A DNA stretch of 64,000 nt from Antedon mediterranea. Its lineage: Eukaryota; Echinodermata; Crinoidea; Comatulida; Antedonidae. The first letter of the stretch is position 1. Each line of letters starts with the position of its first letter. A program made the position numbers and the translations under genes. The DNA is taken from positions 18,510,922-18,574,921 of the forward strand of contig NC_092678.1 in NCBI RefSeq assembly GCF_964355755.1, written 5' to 3'. Shown here one piece after another: positions 45,375 through 56,397 of this stretch. The notes below the pieces were generated by a model. That model was not told where the DNA came from and ran no database searches. It saw nothing but the letters and a program-made list of their open reading frames with translations.

Positions 45375-45672
45375 ACTCGGTAACCTCTTCAGTCAAAGAC
45401 TGGTCTCCCAGAGGGCCCAGTTGGTGATCAGTGGCTGTGATGTACTAATACACCGGGGTAACCCCCTACACGTCTCGAAGATGTACTAGGTTCTTTAAAG
45501 TGCACACGAGCTAGTTGTGTACACTGGACCTACGGTTTATAGTCCTTATCCGAGAAGACTCGTTCTACCACCAGAACCATGGAGTGAGTGAGCCTCGAAC
45601 CCATGCCGCTGTTATGTCTACGTAATTACGGTTCCACTGTCTAAAACCGCTCGGCCACTCACTCACTCACAG
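45375..45672 (-). mobile_element. tRNA-derived SINE
   Basis: On the - strand the element starts near 45665 with GTGGCCGAGCGGTTTTAGAC, a good A-box within a type II (Leu/Ser-like) tRNA D-arm. GGCATGGGTTCGAGGCT, a B-box, lies about 55 bases later. The body runs on to the block containing 'ggggttaccccggtgta', which is also present at 26878-27065. (CACT)n repeats flank the head. The layout is tRNA-related head plus unrelated body; it is not an intact tRNA gene, since no proper acceptor stem pairing is visible. Confidence 0.7.
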
Positions 45673-46068
45673 CATTGTCATTTTTTTCTGTTATTTGCCT
45701 TTGGATTTACTTACTAAACAAACATACACATTACAGTAAAGGAATGTTTCCAACTCACTCAATTGAAACCCTGCGTTTTATAAGGAAATATTGACTCAAA
45801 CTTATGAACAGTCATTTATTATACAGAGTTTGACAGTAAAATTATATTATATTTTACATGTGACACACATGTGTCGCTTTATTTAGGAATTTGACTATGC
45901 TGCTGTATGATGAAATAGGCCTAGTGAAGATACAGCACAGTTATTTTATTTTTCAGTAATAGAAATTGCGTCGTATGAAATCGCGTTCAATTCAAGATAA
46001 ATTTGTGAGAATCAGTAAAAAATGATAATTCTCAAAACTTGTCCATTTTTATTATCCATTATTTTCAA
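45673..46068. other. No gene seen
   Basis: AT-rich spacer between the SINE and the TTAA-flanked element. 'acatgtgacacacatgtgtc' near 45858 is a short palindrome. Confidence 0.35.
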
Positions 46069-46072
46069 TTAA

Positions 46073-47113
46073 CACTTTGACTGCCAGAGGTTTTTCCAGT
46101 TAGAAACTGCCACCGCCAGCGTTTATAGCCCAATTCGATGTTTTTATCAAAGCTGATTGAAACTATGTATGTGATCTGATTTACATGTAATTTAGACTAA
46201 AATAATCAAAAAGATTTTAGCTTTACAATGGTACCAAGAACGATTTTCAAATCGCAATATGTAAATCGTAATAGTAAAATGAAAGTAACCCACTTTTTGA
46301 GTTTTTCGTAGTTTTGCGCAAGAAAGTCGAGATATACGCAATTTTGTGCAAGACATCACAATATGAAAATATCGCCCGGTGAGATCAACAAACAACGAAA
46401 AATTACTTACACGGCACCGTTAGGCCTATAAAAACAAGTTATCACTATCGAAAAATGTATTATATTTTATAAATCATAAATCTTACACCAATGTTTCGCC
46501 AAAATCCACATAGTAAAGACACCAGGCCTAGTTAACTAGGCCTAAAGTTGGTCCAGAACAGTTTTACGACTAGGCCTAGGCTATAGCCTAGTACTACTAG
46601 CCTTGCTAGTAAAATGATGATAATATTCATACCATTTCTAAACAAGTTTGTTGCGTGAAACTCGGCCACTTACAGTGAAGCACCAAAACAATTAGGGTAT
46701 ACATACAATAATAAAATTAAAGACTTCATATTGAAAATTCATCCATTATTTTTTATTCAGATAACAAACAAACATTCCAATCCACATAAACCTTTGTAAT
46801 GCTTCGGCGGCATAGCTAGCGCGCGACCGATACACAATGCGCCAAACCATTGCTGTACGCGCTACTGTGATGCGCGGTGTATGTTATTTCGACAGGTACC
46901 ATTTTGACAATCGTTCGTAACCAGATTAGTTACTTTCAAAAAGTAAAATATTCACGGTCCAGACCGAATATAGTGTCCATATTTATAGTATATACCAATA
47001 ATTAACCTATCTACCGGATTTCGTAAAAAACGCGAAAAACGAAGATCTTCGTGTTTGGCAGTCAAGCGTTGTGTTTCCAAAAACGAAGATCTTCGTGTTT
47101 GGCAGTCAAAGTG
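46073..47113. mobile_element. piggyBac-like non-autonomous element
   Basis: The left end CACTTTGACTGCCA (46073-46086) is the exact inverse of TGGCAGTCAAAGTG (47100-47113), and both are immediately flanked by TTAA (46069-46072 and 47114-47117), the target duplication typical of piggyBac transposons. The element is 1041 bp with no transposase. Near the right end, 'aaaacgaagatcttcgtgtt' plus 'tggcagtcaa' occurs twice, so the terminus is partly duplicated. The interior includes a CpG-rich stretch at about 46800-46880. Confidence 0.8.
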
Positions 47114-47117
47114 TTAA

Positions 47118-48071
47118 AAGTTACACTTGTATGTTGTTTTTTCTTTTAAATTTCAGACTTATAATCAGAATATTAAAATATTCTGATTATCATAACCCTG
47201 CCATTATTTCATCAAAAATAATTTTTAGATTTATCCTTTTTTTTAATCATTTTCAATCGTCAACCATTTTGATATAGGCATTCGGGTGTTTCCGGTACTC
47301 CTGGCATGGCCATTCATAAATGTTTAGATTTAGTTTATTGAGGTCATGTGATTATAGAAATGTCACTAGGTAGATATTAACTGACTATCGAAAGTAATTT
47401 TATTTTTATTTATACTTTGATGACAGATTATAATTTAAAATGTGTAATTATTTTGTTTAATAAAAATTATTAAACAGTGGGGTGTTCATATACAATCCGG
47501 ATTAGGGTTATAGTATTCCTTTCCACATGTTAACAAATTCCCCCATGAGAATAATTCGTATAAACGCACAAATTTTGGGACAAATCAAAAATGTTAACCC
47601 AGATTTAGTATAATGTTAAAAATACGTTTGAATGTTAATTGCTCGAAGGAATAAGATAATTAAAAAAAGGTCTGACCTTACACATATTATTATATTGTGT
47701 ATGTACAAATCCATGTCTCGTAAAATATTTTTTTGACAGAACACGGACTCATACAAGGTTTTCTTTGAGAGACACTTCCTCATTGCATATTAATATATTG
47801 ATTATAAACATAGGCCCCTAAGTAAACAAAAAAACAAAAAATCATGTCAATCAATTTATTAAAAATTTTAACAGAGCTTCTGAACGTCACCATCATAATA
47901 ATCATGTATTAAACGTCGTTCTATTCTTTATTATGGTCCAATTATATGGAATAAACTCTCCGAAAACTTGAAAAACAAATTCTCTTTAAATAGCTTTAAA
48001 CACTGCGTAAAGAAATATCTGGTCTCTGAATACAGCACTTAAGTTTCTGCAATCATTTTATTTAATTTTAT
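47118..48071. other. No gene seen
   Basis: AT-rich. 'cagaatattaaaatattctg' at about 47166-47185 is a short palindrome. Nothing else supportable. Confidence 0.4.
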
Positions 48072-48625
48072 TTAAAGATGTATTGTCCCTTTGAGTAATT
48101 CCCAAAAACATTTTTTTTTAATATTTCAAAACAAAGTCGTTATTTTGAAGTATCATGATAGTTATTAACTTTCACCAAACATTAGTTGAAAAAAAAAATA
48201 ATTCAACCGAAATACGGACGTTTTTTGGTTCAAAAAATAACTTTGACTTCCAGTCAAAGTTTTCGATCAAAACATATTCATAATGCAACGCGCTTGTTTG
48301 ACTACTCTGTATGTATAATCATAAAACTTCCTCGCGATCTGTGTGAAAACACCTTCTCAACCGCGACGAGTTGTAAACAATCCTAATTAGCATCATGCAT
48401 AATGCATACTCGTGGTTTGAAATCTTTGTTTACTTTCGCTCGTGAGATTTTCCAGATGAAATGTAATCAAATTAATTTAACTGTTAATTACGTAAACTTG
48501 TTGTTTTTGCCTCGAATTTTCGACTTAAAGTGAATAAACTTTAATATTACTTTGATATGGCCAATTTAAATTTAGAATATTTTGACCGTCATTTTTTTGT
48601 GTTTCAAGGGACAATACATCTTTAA
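48072..48625. repeat. MITE with TTAAAGATGTATTGTCCCTT inverted ends (family C terminus)
   Basis: The left end TTAAAGATGTATTGTCCCTT at 48072-48091 is the inverse of AAGGGACAATACATCTTTAA at 48606-48625. The 554-bp interior differs from the other family C copies, so it is a distinct member sharing only the ends. Inside, 'ctttgacttccagtcaaag' is a palindrome. No coding capacity. Confidence 0.85.
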
Positions 48626-48774
48626 GAATTAAAATTTAGATTAACTTTAAACTATTCTTTCAGTCATGCTTCAACTCAGTTAAAGGTGGCTATAACCTAA
48701 AGTTATTGTTTTAACGTATTATAGTATTTGTATTCAATTCCTGTGATTTTACTACACGTAGTTTGTTTACACCG

Positions 48775-49190
48775 TTGCAATAACCACTTAAACGCGATTA
48801 TACCGTTACTATAATACGTTAAATGTTATTATAATAAGTTAAACGCGTTTATACCGTTATTATAATAGGTTAAACGCGAATATACCGTTACTATAATACG
48901 TTAAATGTTATTATAATAAGTTAAACGTGTTTATACCGTTATTATAATAAGTTAAACGTGGTTAAATATACTGTTATTATGATAAGTTATACCTGTTGAT
49001 ACCGTTATTATAATAAGGTATACGCATTTATACCGTTATTATAATACGTTATACGCGTTTATACCGTTATTATAATAAGTTAAACGCGTTTATACCATTA
49101 CTATAATAACTTAAACGCGTTTCTACCGTTACTATGATAAGTTAAACGCGTTTATACCGTTACTATAATAAATTAACGCGTTGGTATGAC
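48775..49190. repeat. ~31-bp tandem array
   Basis: About 13 units of 'gttaaacgcgtttataccgt' / 'tattataataa', with GC-bearing ACGCGT (MluI-type palindrome) standing out against AT-rich flanks. Units vary from 27 to 33 bp. Confidence 0.85.
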
Positions 49191-49610
49191 CACTTTAACG
49201 TATACATACTGAGGATTACGCATTTTTTCTAATGTCTACTAACATTTTATTTTTTCAATTTAAATTAATTAAATCGACGGAAATTAATCCTTCTGTTTTG
49301 AATATTGTGTCACAAAATGACGTAGATGGCTAAATGCTTGGAACAAACAATTTACCAGTGTTTGTATCAATATTTCAACTTGTTATTTTTTTAGCTTGAT
49401 TTAATTTATTTTTTATTTCGAATTTGTCCTAAGTATCAAAATTGATGTTTAAAGGGAAGTAGAAGACATGTTATATTCATAACGTTATCAATGCAAGGAA
49501 TTATATAACTGCCTAACAAAACCCTAAAATCTCAGATAAGAAAAAATAGATCCTAAATTTGTGCAGGGTTATAACAGTATGTATATCTCCGTTACAAAAC
49601 CTGGAATTAT
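49191..49610. other. No gene seen
   Basis: AT-rich spacer between two tandem arrays. Confidence 0.4.
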
Positions 49611-49611
49611 A

Positions 49612-50235
49612 TCAGGATTGAACACTGGAGCTAGATCATGATTGAACACTGGAGCTAGATCAGGATTGAACCCTGGAGCTAGATCATGATTGAACCCTGG
49701 AGCTAGATCAGGATTGAACCCTGGAGCTAGATCAGGATTGAACCCTGGAGCTAGATCATGATTGAACCCTGGAGCTAGATCATGATTGAACCCTGGAGCT
49801 AGATCATGATTGAACCCTGGAGCTAGATCATGATTGAACCCTGGAGCTAGATCAGGATTGAACCCTGGAGCTAGATCAGGATTGAACCCTGGAGCTAGAT
49901 CAGGATTGAACCCTGGAGCTAGATCAGGATTGAACCCTGGAGCTAGATCAGGATTGAACCCTGGAGTTATATCAGGATTGAAACCTGGAGCTAGATCATG
50001 ATTGAACCCCCGGGGCTAGATCAGGATTGAACCCTGGAGCTAGATCAGGATTGAACCCTGGAGCTAGATCAGGATTGAATCCTGGAGCTAGATCAGGATT
50101 GAATCCTGAAGCTAGATCAGTATTGAACCCTGGAGCTAGATCAGCATTGAACCCTGGAACTAGATCAGGATTGAACCACCCAGGAGCTAGATAAGTATTG
50201 AACCCTCGAGCTAGATCAGGATTGAACCCTTTGAA
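49612..50235. repeat. 24-bp tandem array, ~26 units
   Basis: Unit 'attgaaccctggagctagat' / 'ca(g/t)g'. Because 24 is a multiple of three, the - strand reads as a repeated octapeptide LAPGFNPD over 49996-50289. The frame is interrupted near 50009 by extra bases, and there is no signal peptide or splice context, so coding is unlikely. Confidence 0.92.
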
Positions 50236-51310
50236 TTGGAAGGCAAGTACGTTAAGCAACGATATACAGCTCTTCCTCCATTTATCCACATTTTTTTGTT
50301 TACTAATTTCTTATTATTATAATAATTCACCATAGTGATTTATGTCTACTCTGAAAACGTTTCGTTTTTTTAATTTTTAATATAGGCCTACACACTAACA
50401 ACTAGTTGTAGTAAGCCTTTTGTTTTTATTTCAGTTAATAATGAACCTTTCATTTTTATTTTAAAACTCATAAATCATAAATTCAAAAACCTATATGTAT
50501 TTATGTATACAATATCATGCAAGTTATTATTAATAATTTGTCTCGGATATAAAACATTTATTATTCAAGTAACATGGTACGAAAGCGTAGATACTGTACT
50601 GTGGTAAATAATCCCTCGTTTATAATAAATGGGGCAGTTACATTTTGATTGATTCTGTGGTTATGTAGGTATAGACCTATATATTTATTTTAATTATATC
50701 TGTTGTTGTTGTGCATTAATTGCACTATATCATAATAGTGTAAAGGGAAGAGAACGATAGAAGGTGGTATTTGAAATTAAGCGAGTCAATTTCAGTTACT
50801 TTGACAACAAGTTAATGAATTTGAATAGTCATGTCTTATGATAACTAGTGGAACCTTTTTTGGCTTTGTAATTTACATCATATTTTGTCGATTGGGTCTG
50901 CGGGGGCCAAAGCTGAGAGAAAACGCTAATGACACAATTATATATATAAATGCACATAAGTTTTATGCCTGTGGGTTGATTAACGTAGAACAATAACAAT
51001 ACACATATGATAATCGACAACAAAAACCACAAGACTAAAGATATGTTAAAAATTTGTGACGTGATTGTTTAAATGATTCAACTCAATTGATAATTTTCAA
51101 ATAGCATCTTGTCTATTTTCCTCCAGACGTAGGAGTAAAATGATATATTATACAGTAGGCACATTGCCATCAAATATACACGTCACACAAGAAACTTTAT
51201 TTGTGAATGTTAGGCAAATACTACGAATATCTACTACAGAAAGGAGACACCCTCGGGACCCGGCAAAGTGTACCTATTTTAGGGTATCTTGATGTTCAAA
51301 AGTGTTCACA
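50236..51310. other. No gene seen
   Basis: AT-rich DNA, with no exon, repeat array or motif that I can support. Confidence 0.4.
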
Positions 51311-51322
51311 TTAACGGGTACG

Positions 51323-51960
51323 TATCCTCTTAGGGTGTCCCATTAGTAGGATAGACTGTAGTGTTGCAACATAGGCATACAATTTTATTTCATGGAAAAG
51401 TGTCTCCTTAATAAGGGTGTCCCATGAATAGGGGTTGGCTGTAGTGTAAACATGGGGCCTACAATTTCGTTCTATAGAAAAGTGTCCCCTTAATATGAGT
51501 GTCCCATGAATAGGGGTTGGCTGTAGTGTAAATATGGGACCTAGAATTTTGTATGGCTGTAGTGTTGCAACATAGGCATAACATTTTATTTTATGGAAAA
51601 GTGTCCACTTAATAAGGGTGTCCCATGAATAGGGGTTGGCTGTAGTGTAAATATGGGACCTACAATTTTGTTTTATGGAAAAGTGACCCCTTAATAAGGG
51701 TGTCCCATGAATAGTGGTTAGCTGTAGTGTAAACATAGGGCCTACAACTTCGTTTTATGGAAAATTGTCCTCTTAATAAGAGTTTCCAATGAATAGGGGT
51801 TGGCTGCAGTGTAAATATGGGGCCTACATTTTTTTTTTATGGAATAGTGTCCCCTTAATAAAGGTGTCCCATGAATAGGGGTTGGCTGTAGTATACCCAT
51901 AGGGCCTACAACTTCTTTTCATCGAAAACTGTTCCTTAAGAAGGGGTATCCCAGAAAGAC
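51323..51960. repeat. ~82-bp tandem array, about 7-8 units
   Basis: 'taagggtgtcccatgaatag' recurs at roughly 82-bp steps (about 51333, 51413, 51498, 51615, 51696, 51779, 51860, 51940), followed by 'gggttggctgtagtgtaaa' and 'ttttatggaaaagtgtcc'. One unit carries an insertion of about 35 bp. The - strand open frame of 141 codons arises from the repeat. Confidence 0.85.
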
Positions 51961-52609
51961 CTCATCGTAGAAGGTTTACTTCAGTAAAATTTAAAAAAAA
52001 ACACAATAAACAACATAACTACGTTTTCAACAAGCCGATTTGAGGTTTTTTCCCTTCATTAGAAACCAAGTGAGCGTACAAGGAGAAGCTAGGAGTGATG
52101 CATTATCTCTGTTCTGTTTCATTACCGTAGAAAAGGAAATAGGTTAAATAGATAAAGTAGTCCCTAACCATAATGACATTGAAAAAGCAGCGTCTTAGCT
52201 AGATACTAAATGAGAAAGACGTTAATTTCTACGAACCATAATGCTATACGAATTTATCGCCAATTTTATTATTTTATACTAACACATCTCTTTTTATAAT
52301 CAATATCTTATTGATAAATTATAATCACTTTCACTTATTTTTATAGACTTTTAAATTGGTAATTATGCTTAATTGAATTTATAATATTGAAAATAATGTT
52401 ATTCGTGTTGTTAGTTCTCTGGATAACTGATATTCTCTTTCAAACTGTACGGTATCAGGTAAATCCCTAAATACAGTGTCGCATTTCTATCACTGAACAA
52501 ATTAAGATATACAGCCATATGTCAAAGAATCACAATGACTTTTTCCGCATCAAAGCTAAACTTATTAATCTTACCATGCCTATTATATATTGTAAGTATT
52601 ATTGCATTA
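51961..52609. other. No gene seen
   Basis: AT-rich spacer without exon-like segments. Confidence 0.4.
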
Positions 52610-52715
52610 TAGTTACTGTGAAGCCCAACATTTTCGCGCGCCCTTTATTTTCGCGACTTTTGCAATTGAACAACGATCGCGAAAATAAAGGGCGCGCGAA
52701 AATCCCAACAATGTT
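52610..52715. repeat. Perfect 26-bp stem hairpin element
   Basis: The arm at 52631-52656 (TTTTCGCGCGCCCTTTATTT then TCGCGA) is the exact inverse of 52677-52702, with a 20-base loop. The arms are far more GC- and CpG-rich than the flanks. 'cccaaca' flanks the stem on both sides as a direct repeat. This looks like a foldback MITE. Confidence 0.85.
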
Positions 52716-53150
52716 GTGTACAGTCAATCAGGCCTAGCCTAGGCTTAGTTGACCAGGCCTAGCCTAAATAGGAAAAAAATAAATAGGCCTTCTAATTGTG
52801 TATTCTTTGAAACATTTACGAACCCTGATTTATATTGTTTTTGTTCAGGTAAAATAAAATGCAACCGACCGAAAACGCTAGCTAGGCCCTACTCAGCCTG
52901 CGCTGCATTATACCTATTATAGATCTCAATCTTCCCTGCTAGACAGTAATTCAAACTTCTTACTTATCGGTTAACTTACGATGTTTTCCAATTTATAAAT
53001 ATGATGATAATATGTCTATATATATATAGGCTTATATAAATAATACGGGTTATTTACGATGCACAATCCGGTTGACTGAAAAAAAAAGAAGATGGAAGTG
53101 TTTATAATGGCATCCTATCGTCGAGTCGTAGTTTAGGCCTACTACAACTT
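52716..53150. other. No gene seen; TAGGCCTA words
   Basis: 'caggcctagcctaggcttag' and related words at 52728-52770, otherwise AT-rich. Confidence 0.35.
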
Positions 53151-53154
53151 CCTG

Positions 53155-53295
53155 CTACAACACCTCACCCCATCCTCACCCCACCCTCACCCCATTCTCA
53201 CCCCACCCTCACCCCACCCTCACCCCACCCCACCCCATCCTCACCCCACCCTCACCCCACTCTCACCCCACCCTCACCACACCCTCACTCCAATC
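53155..53295. repeat. (CTCACCCCAC)n-type microsatellite
   Basis: About 130 bp of imperfect 10-11-base units 'ctcaccccac' and 'ctcaccccat', strongly C-rich on the + strand. Confidence 0.9.
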
Positions 53296-53691
53296 TAAAT
53301 GTACTTTAATATTGAATTCATAGTTTAGGTGGATTTTGATCTATATGATGCTTTTTTACATTACAGATTATAATCCAATATATAGCAGCCGCGCGGCAAA
53401 CCTGCCTAAGTGCTCTCATTGTGTCCATATAAACACATTTTTAAATCAATTACCACTAAGGTTATTTTCATTTTTCAAAAAATTAATCATGCTTTTGTTA
53501 CAGTTGATCCGAACATTCTACAAATGGGCGTGATGACTATGTTAAAGAACGTTTCATTATTGACCAATTTACCACGCCAGTGATTGTGGAAATCGGAAGA
53601 ATTGTTATTCTGTGTATATACCCTGATTGGTCAATCGTATTTGTGACGTGTATTCGGCTCACGTACGCTATCAATTTCCTTGCAAATAGTG

Positions 53692-53700
53692 TTTATATAG
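53692..53700 (+). promoter_or_regulatory. TATA box of the secreted-protein gene
   Basis: TTTATATAG lies about 65 bases before the ATG at 53761, which would place the start of transcription near 53725. A TGACGTGT word (CRE-like) lies near 53643. 'taaatttcag' at about 53713-53722 could instead be a splice acceptor, in which case the TATA match would be coincidental. Confidence 0.45.
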
Positions 53701-53760
53701 ATTGTGCTTGTTAAATTTCAGACACATCTCTACTAGAATACTATTATACCGACCACGAAG

Positions 53761-54135
53761 ATGTTTTTCTTAAACTTAGTTACGTTATTGTGCATCAGTA
53801 TATCTTTAATGTTCGTTGTACAGTCGACGGATACAGACAACGCTAGGCAAAAATCGAACGCCGACACTCTAGATTATCACGCGCTTTTTCGAAAATTTAT
53901 TGGTAGTAAGCCATTTCTGATACCAGACGAGCATTTTCAATTTATGAATCGGCCAGATGGCAGACGACTTAAAGACATGACGTTCTCAGGTTTCTTCGAC
54001 ACCACACCAATGCCTCTAGCAGACTCAGAAGAACCTTTTGTAAAACAGGATAACACGAGGGGATTGGGTTCGTTAAACCAGATAGATTACAATCCATCAG
54101 ATTGGAACAGTTTTGTTTTTTCGGTAAGGCAATAA
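53761..54135 (+). CDS. Secreted protein, possible neuropeptide precursor (first exon or complete)
   Basis: ATG in a favourable context (cgaagATG) opens a 124-codon frame. Residues 1-22 (FFLNLVTLLCISISLMFVVQ after Met) are a clear signal peptide with cleavage likely after the Gln-Ser. Beyond it the protein is hydrophilic with no Cys and no membrane segment. It contains basic sites Arg44-Lys45 and Gly67-Arg68-Arg69; Gly-Arg-Arg is the classic prohormone site giving a C-terminally amidated peptide, here about 21 residues (46-66). The following block contains KDMTFSGFFDTTPMP. TCG|GTAAGG at 54121-54129 is a good splice donor, so translation may continue in a later exon instead of stopping at 54133-54135. 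I do not recognise the family. Composition is distinctly coding compared with the flanks, and a TATA box lies upstream. Confidence 0.6.
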   Translation: MFFLNLVTLLCISISLMFVVQSTDTDNARQKSNADTLDYHALFRKFIGSKPFLIPDEHFQFMNRPDGRRLKDMTFSGFFDTTPMPLADSEEPFVKQDNTRGLGSLNQIDYNPSDWNSFVFSVRQ

Positions 54136-54402
54136 TCCATTTGTATACTTACTTACGGGTTACTCAGTTACCGTGCGTATTAGGCATATATACGCTACTT
54201 TGTACTTTTACTAGACTAGGCCAATTGAAAATGTTACTACGGTATTGTATGCCTACTTTGTGTTTAAATTACCTACATTTAGGAGTTAGGCCTACTCGGC
54301 CTAAACGCTCCATTTGGCTTAGTTGAGGCTTGTCCACATAAACAAACAAATGTAACAAGGTTTATTATTTCATGTGGAAAAATAAAATAAATGAAATGAA
54401 TG

Positions 54403-54535
54403 CATTTAAATAGGTATTTTTGTGACAGTTACAAAATCTAAGACCCTGTTTACATTGGAACTCGTTCATTTGAATAGGTATTTTTGTGATAGTTACAAAA
54501 TCTAAGACCCTGTTTACACTGGAACTCGTTTCCAT
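54403..54535 (+). repeat. ~67-bp tandem duplication
   Basis: 'aataggtatttttgtgacag' plus 'ttacaaaatctaagaccctg' plus 'tttacattggaactcgtt' is repeated once in tandem, with only a few substitutions between the copies. Confidence 0.85.
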
Positions 54536-54539
54536 GGTG

Positions 54540-56195
54540 TTTTGTTGGAAGAAATGTATTCTTTAGATCTTTTATTATGTGCTTTATTGCACTGTGTATT
54601 TAAAATGTTACTACGGTACTGTACTCGGTGTTCAAATCACAGTTATTGCAGTATCGTAATATATAATATGTATACGTTGTAACTTCTTGCGAAATTTACA
54701 TGTTTTGTAGTCTTAGTAGACACTTATTGTTTTATATTTATTTGTGTTTCATTGTTATATAAGTTTATGGACACACATTCACACGTTGAAGGGTTTTTCT
54801 GATACAAAAGTGAATTCCAAATAGATTATACTTATTTTTGTTTAAAAAAATTGAATGTCTAGGGTTATATTCATATAAATCTGAAACTACTTGCTTTATG
54901 ATTATTACAAATTATATCTTAACTTTAATCTTTAAGAGTATCCTTTACTTTCTTCACAAAAAAATGTATACAACCTTACTAGACTAATACAAAAATTGGC
55001 AAGAGCTAAAGGTACACTACTAACGAACCAAGGTAATTTCAAAATGCAATAAGTTTTAAGTTTATCTGTTTCAGGCAGTAGGCCCGAATCTACTAGATAA
55101 TGTTTGCGCTCAAATTTTTACTAGAAATCGTCACATATACTAGGCCTACTCGATATGTTTTTTCTGTGATTATTATTACTATTATTATATTAAAGTGATT
55201 ATTAGGAACATATTTTTCTTCAGGTAGGCCCTCTCGTAATTAATCAAATCATAGTCCTACGTGAAACTAAAAACATTAAAGAGTTGTTTTAATGTTTTTT
55301 ATTCCCAACTTGCTTATAATTTTTTTCTGGGAGCCTAGGCGTAAAGTTATTAAACTTATATATGATTTCCTTCCACACATACTATGCTTTTATTGGTTAT
55401 TATCACAAATATTTATAGTATTTATATAATTATTATTTTATGTATTTTTAATATATGTGTGGAGAACATTTATTGAATATTTATCTATGGAATATTGAAT
55501 AAACAAATCACAAATCAAATAATTTTACATATAAAATAGAAGGCCTTAAACAATATTATGTATTTGTAGAGAGTAGGAAACCTCCAGCTAAATGGCTAAG
55601 CAGAAAATTGAGTATCTTAGGGAGTCTCATTTGATTTGTTATACGTAAATATATAACTAGGTCTGTAACATAAATTACGCGATATACTCGTACTGTTGAT
55701 AAGAAAGTGTGCATAGCGCAATTAATTAATCAAACTATACGTTTGTCGATAACAAAGTGAGAAAAAACGATGCGCCGGTGAAAAAAAGTAAATTGATTCT
55801 TTATGCTATCATACGTTTAATTGCCAATTTAAATTATGCGGTGTCAGTCATTAAATCCGTAAAAAATATGTTATCAATATTAAAATTAATTTGAATTACT
55901 TATTTCAAAAGGACCTGAGAAGTTCAGGTTCTACAAAAATCAAATCGAGAAACAATATTGTAGTTGATATTCAACTCTTAAATGTACTTTACTTTATTCA
56001 TTTAGCATCCATTGAACAATACATTTAAAATACATAAACAAAGAATAGATACAACAAAAATTGGGATTTAAAAATGTATAAAATAAAGTGAATGGATAGG
56101 AGTCAGTCAGTTTATTTCCAATGGGGTCCATGGTCGTCAGTTTAAATAGGGACATTTAATTTCTTGGAATTTGTGTTCTACTAACGTTTACAATA
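54540..56195. other. No gene seen; dispersed repeat at 55640-55725
   Basis: AT-rich. 'acgtaaatatataactaggt' followed by 'acgcgatatactcgtactg' and 'ttgataagaaagtgtgca' at 55645-55715 recurs, diverged, at 57340-57415, indicating a dispersed repeat. No exon seen. Confidence 0.4.
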
Positions 56196-56197
56196 CG

Positions 56198-56330
56198 TTA
56201 AAGATGTGTTTCCCCGCTGATAAATAATTTGTTATTAAATTGTTGTTGAATATGCCAGTTTAATGTCACATAATAGTTATCCACTTTGACCAAAATTGGA
56301 TCGAAACAAAATTGATTTACCTGTAAAAAC
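56198..56330 (-). repeat. MITE-like family C, truncated reversed copy
   Basis: 'ttaaagatgtgtttcccc' followed by 'gttgaatatgccagttt', 'ccactttgaccaaaattgga' and 'tttacctgtaaaa' is the inverse of the right half of the 8868-9182 copy. Confidence 0.65.
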
Positions 56331-56397
56331 TACTGCACCGTAAGTTAAAGCAGCAACATTATCAAATTGGCTGTCAGACAATGGATTTTTCGTTTTT

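Noticed and set aside
45583-45665. Possible functional tRNA-Leu/Ser gene
   Set aside because: A- and B-boxes are present, but the acceptor and T stems do not pair well and the sequence continues into a repeat body; a SINE head explains it better.
51311-51736. 141-codon frame on the - strand with repeated HGTPLLRGHFS-like segments
   Set aside because: Derived from the ~82-bp tandem array; no signal peptide, splice site or conserved domain.
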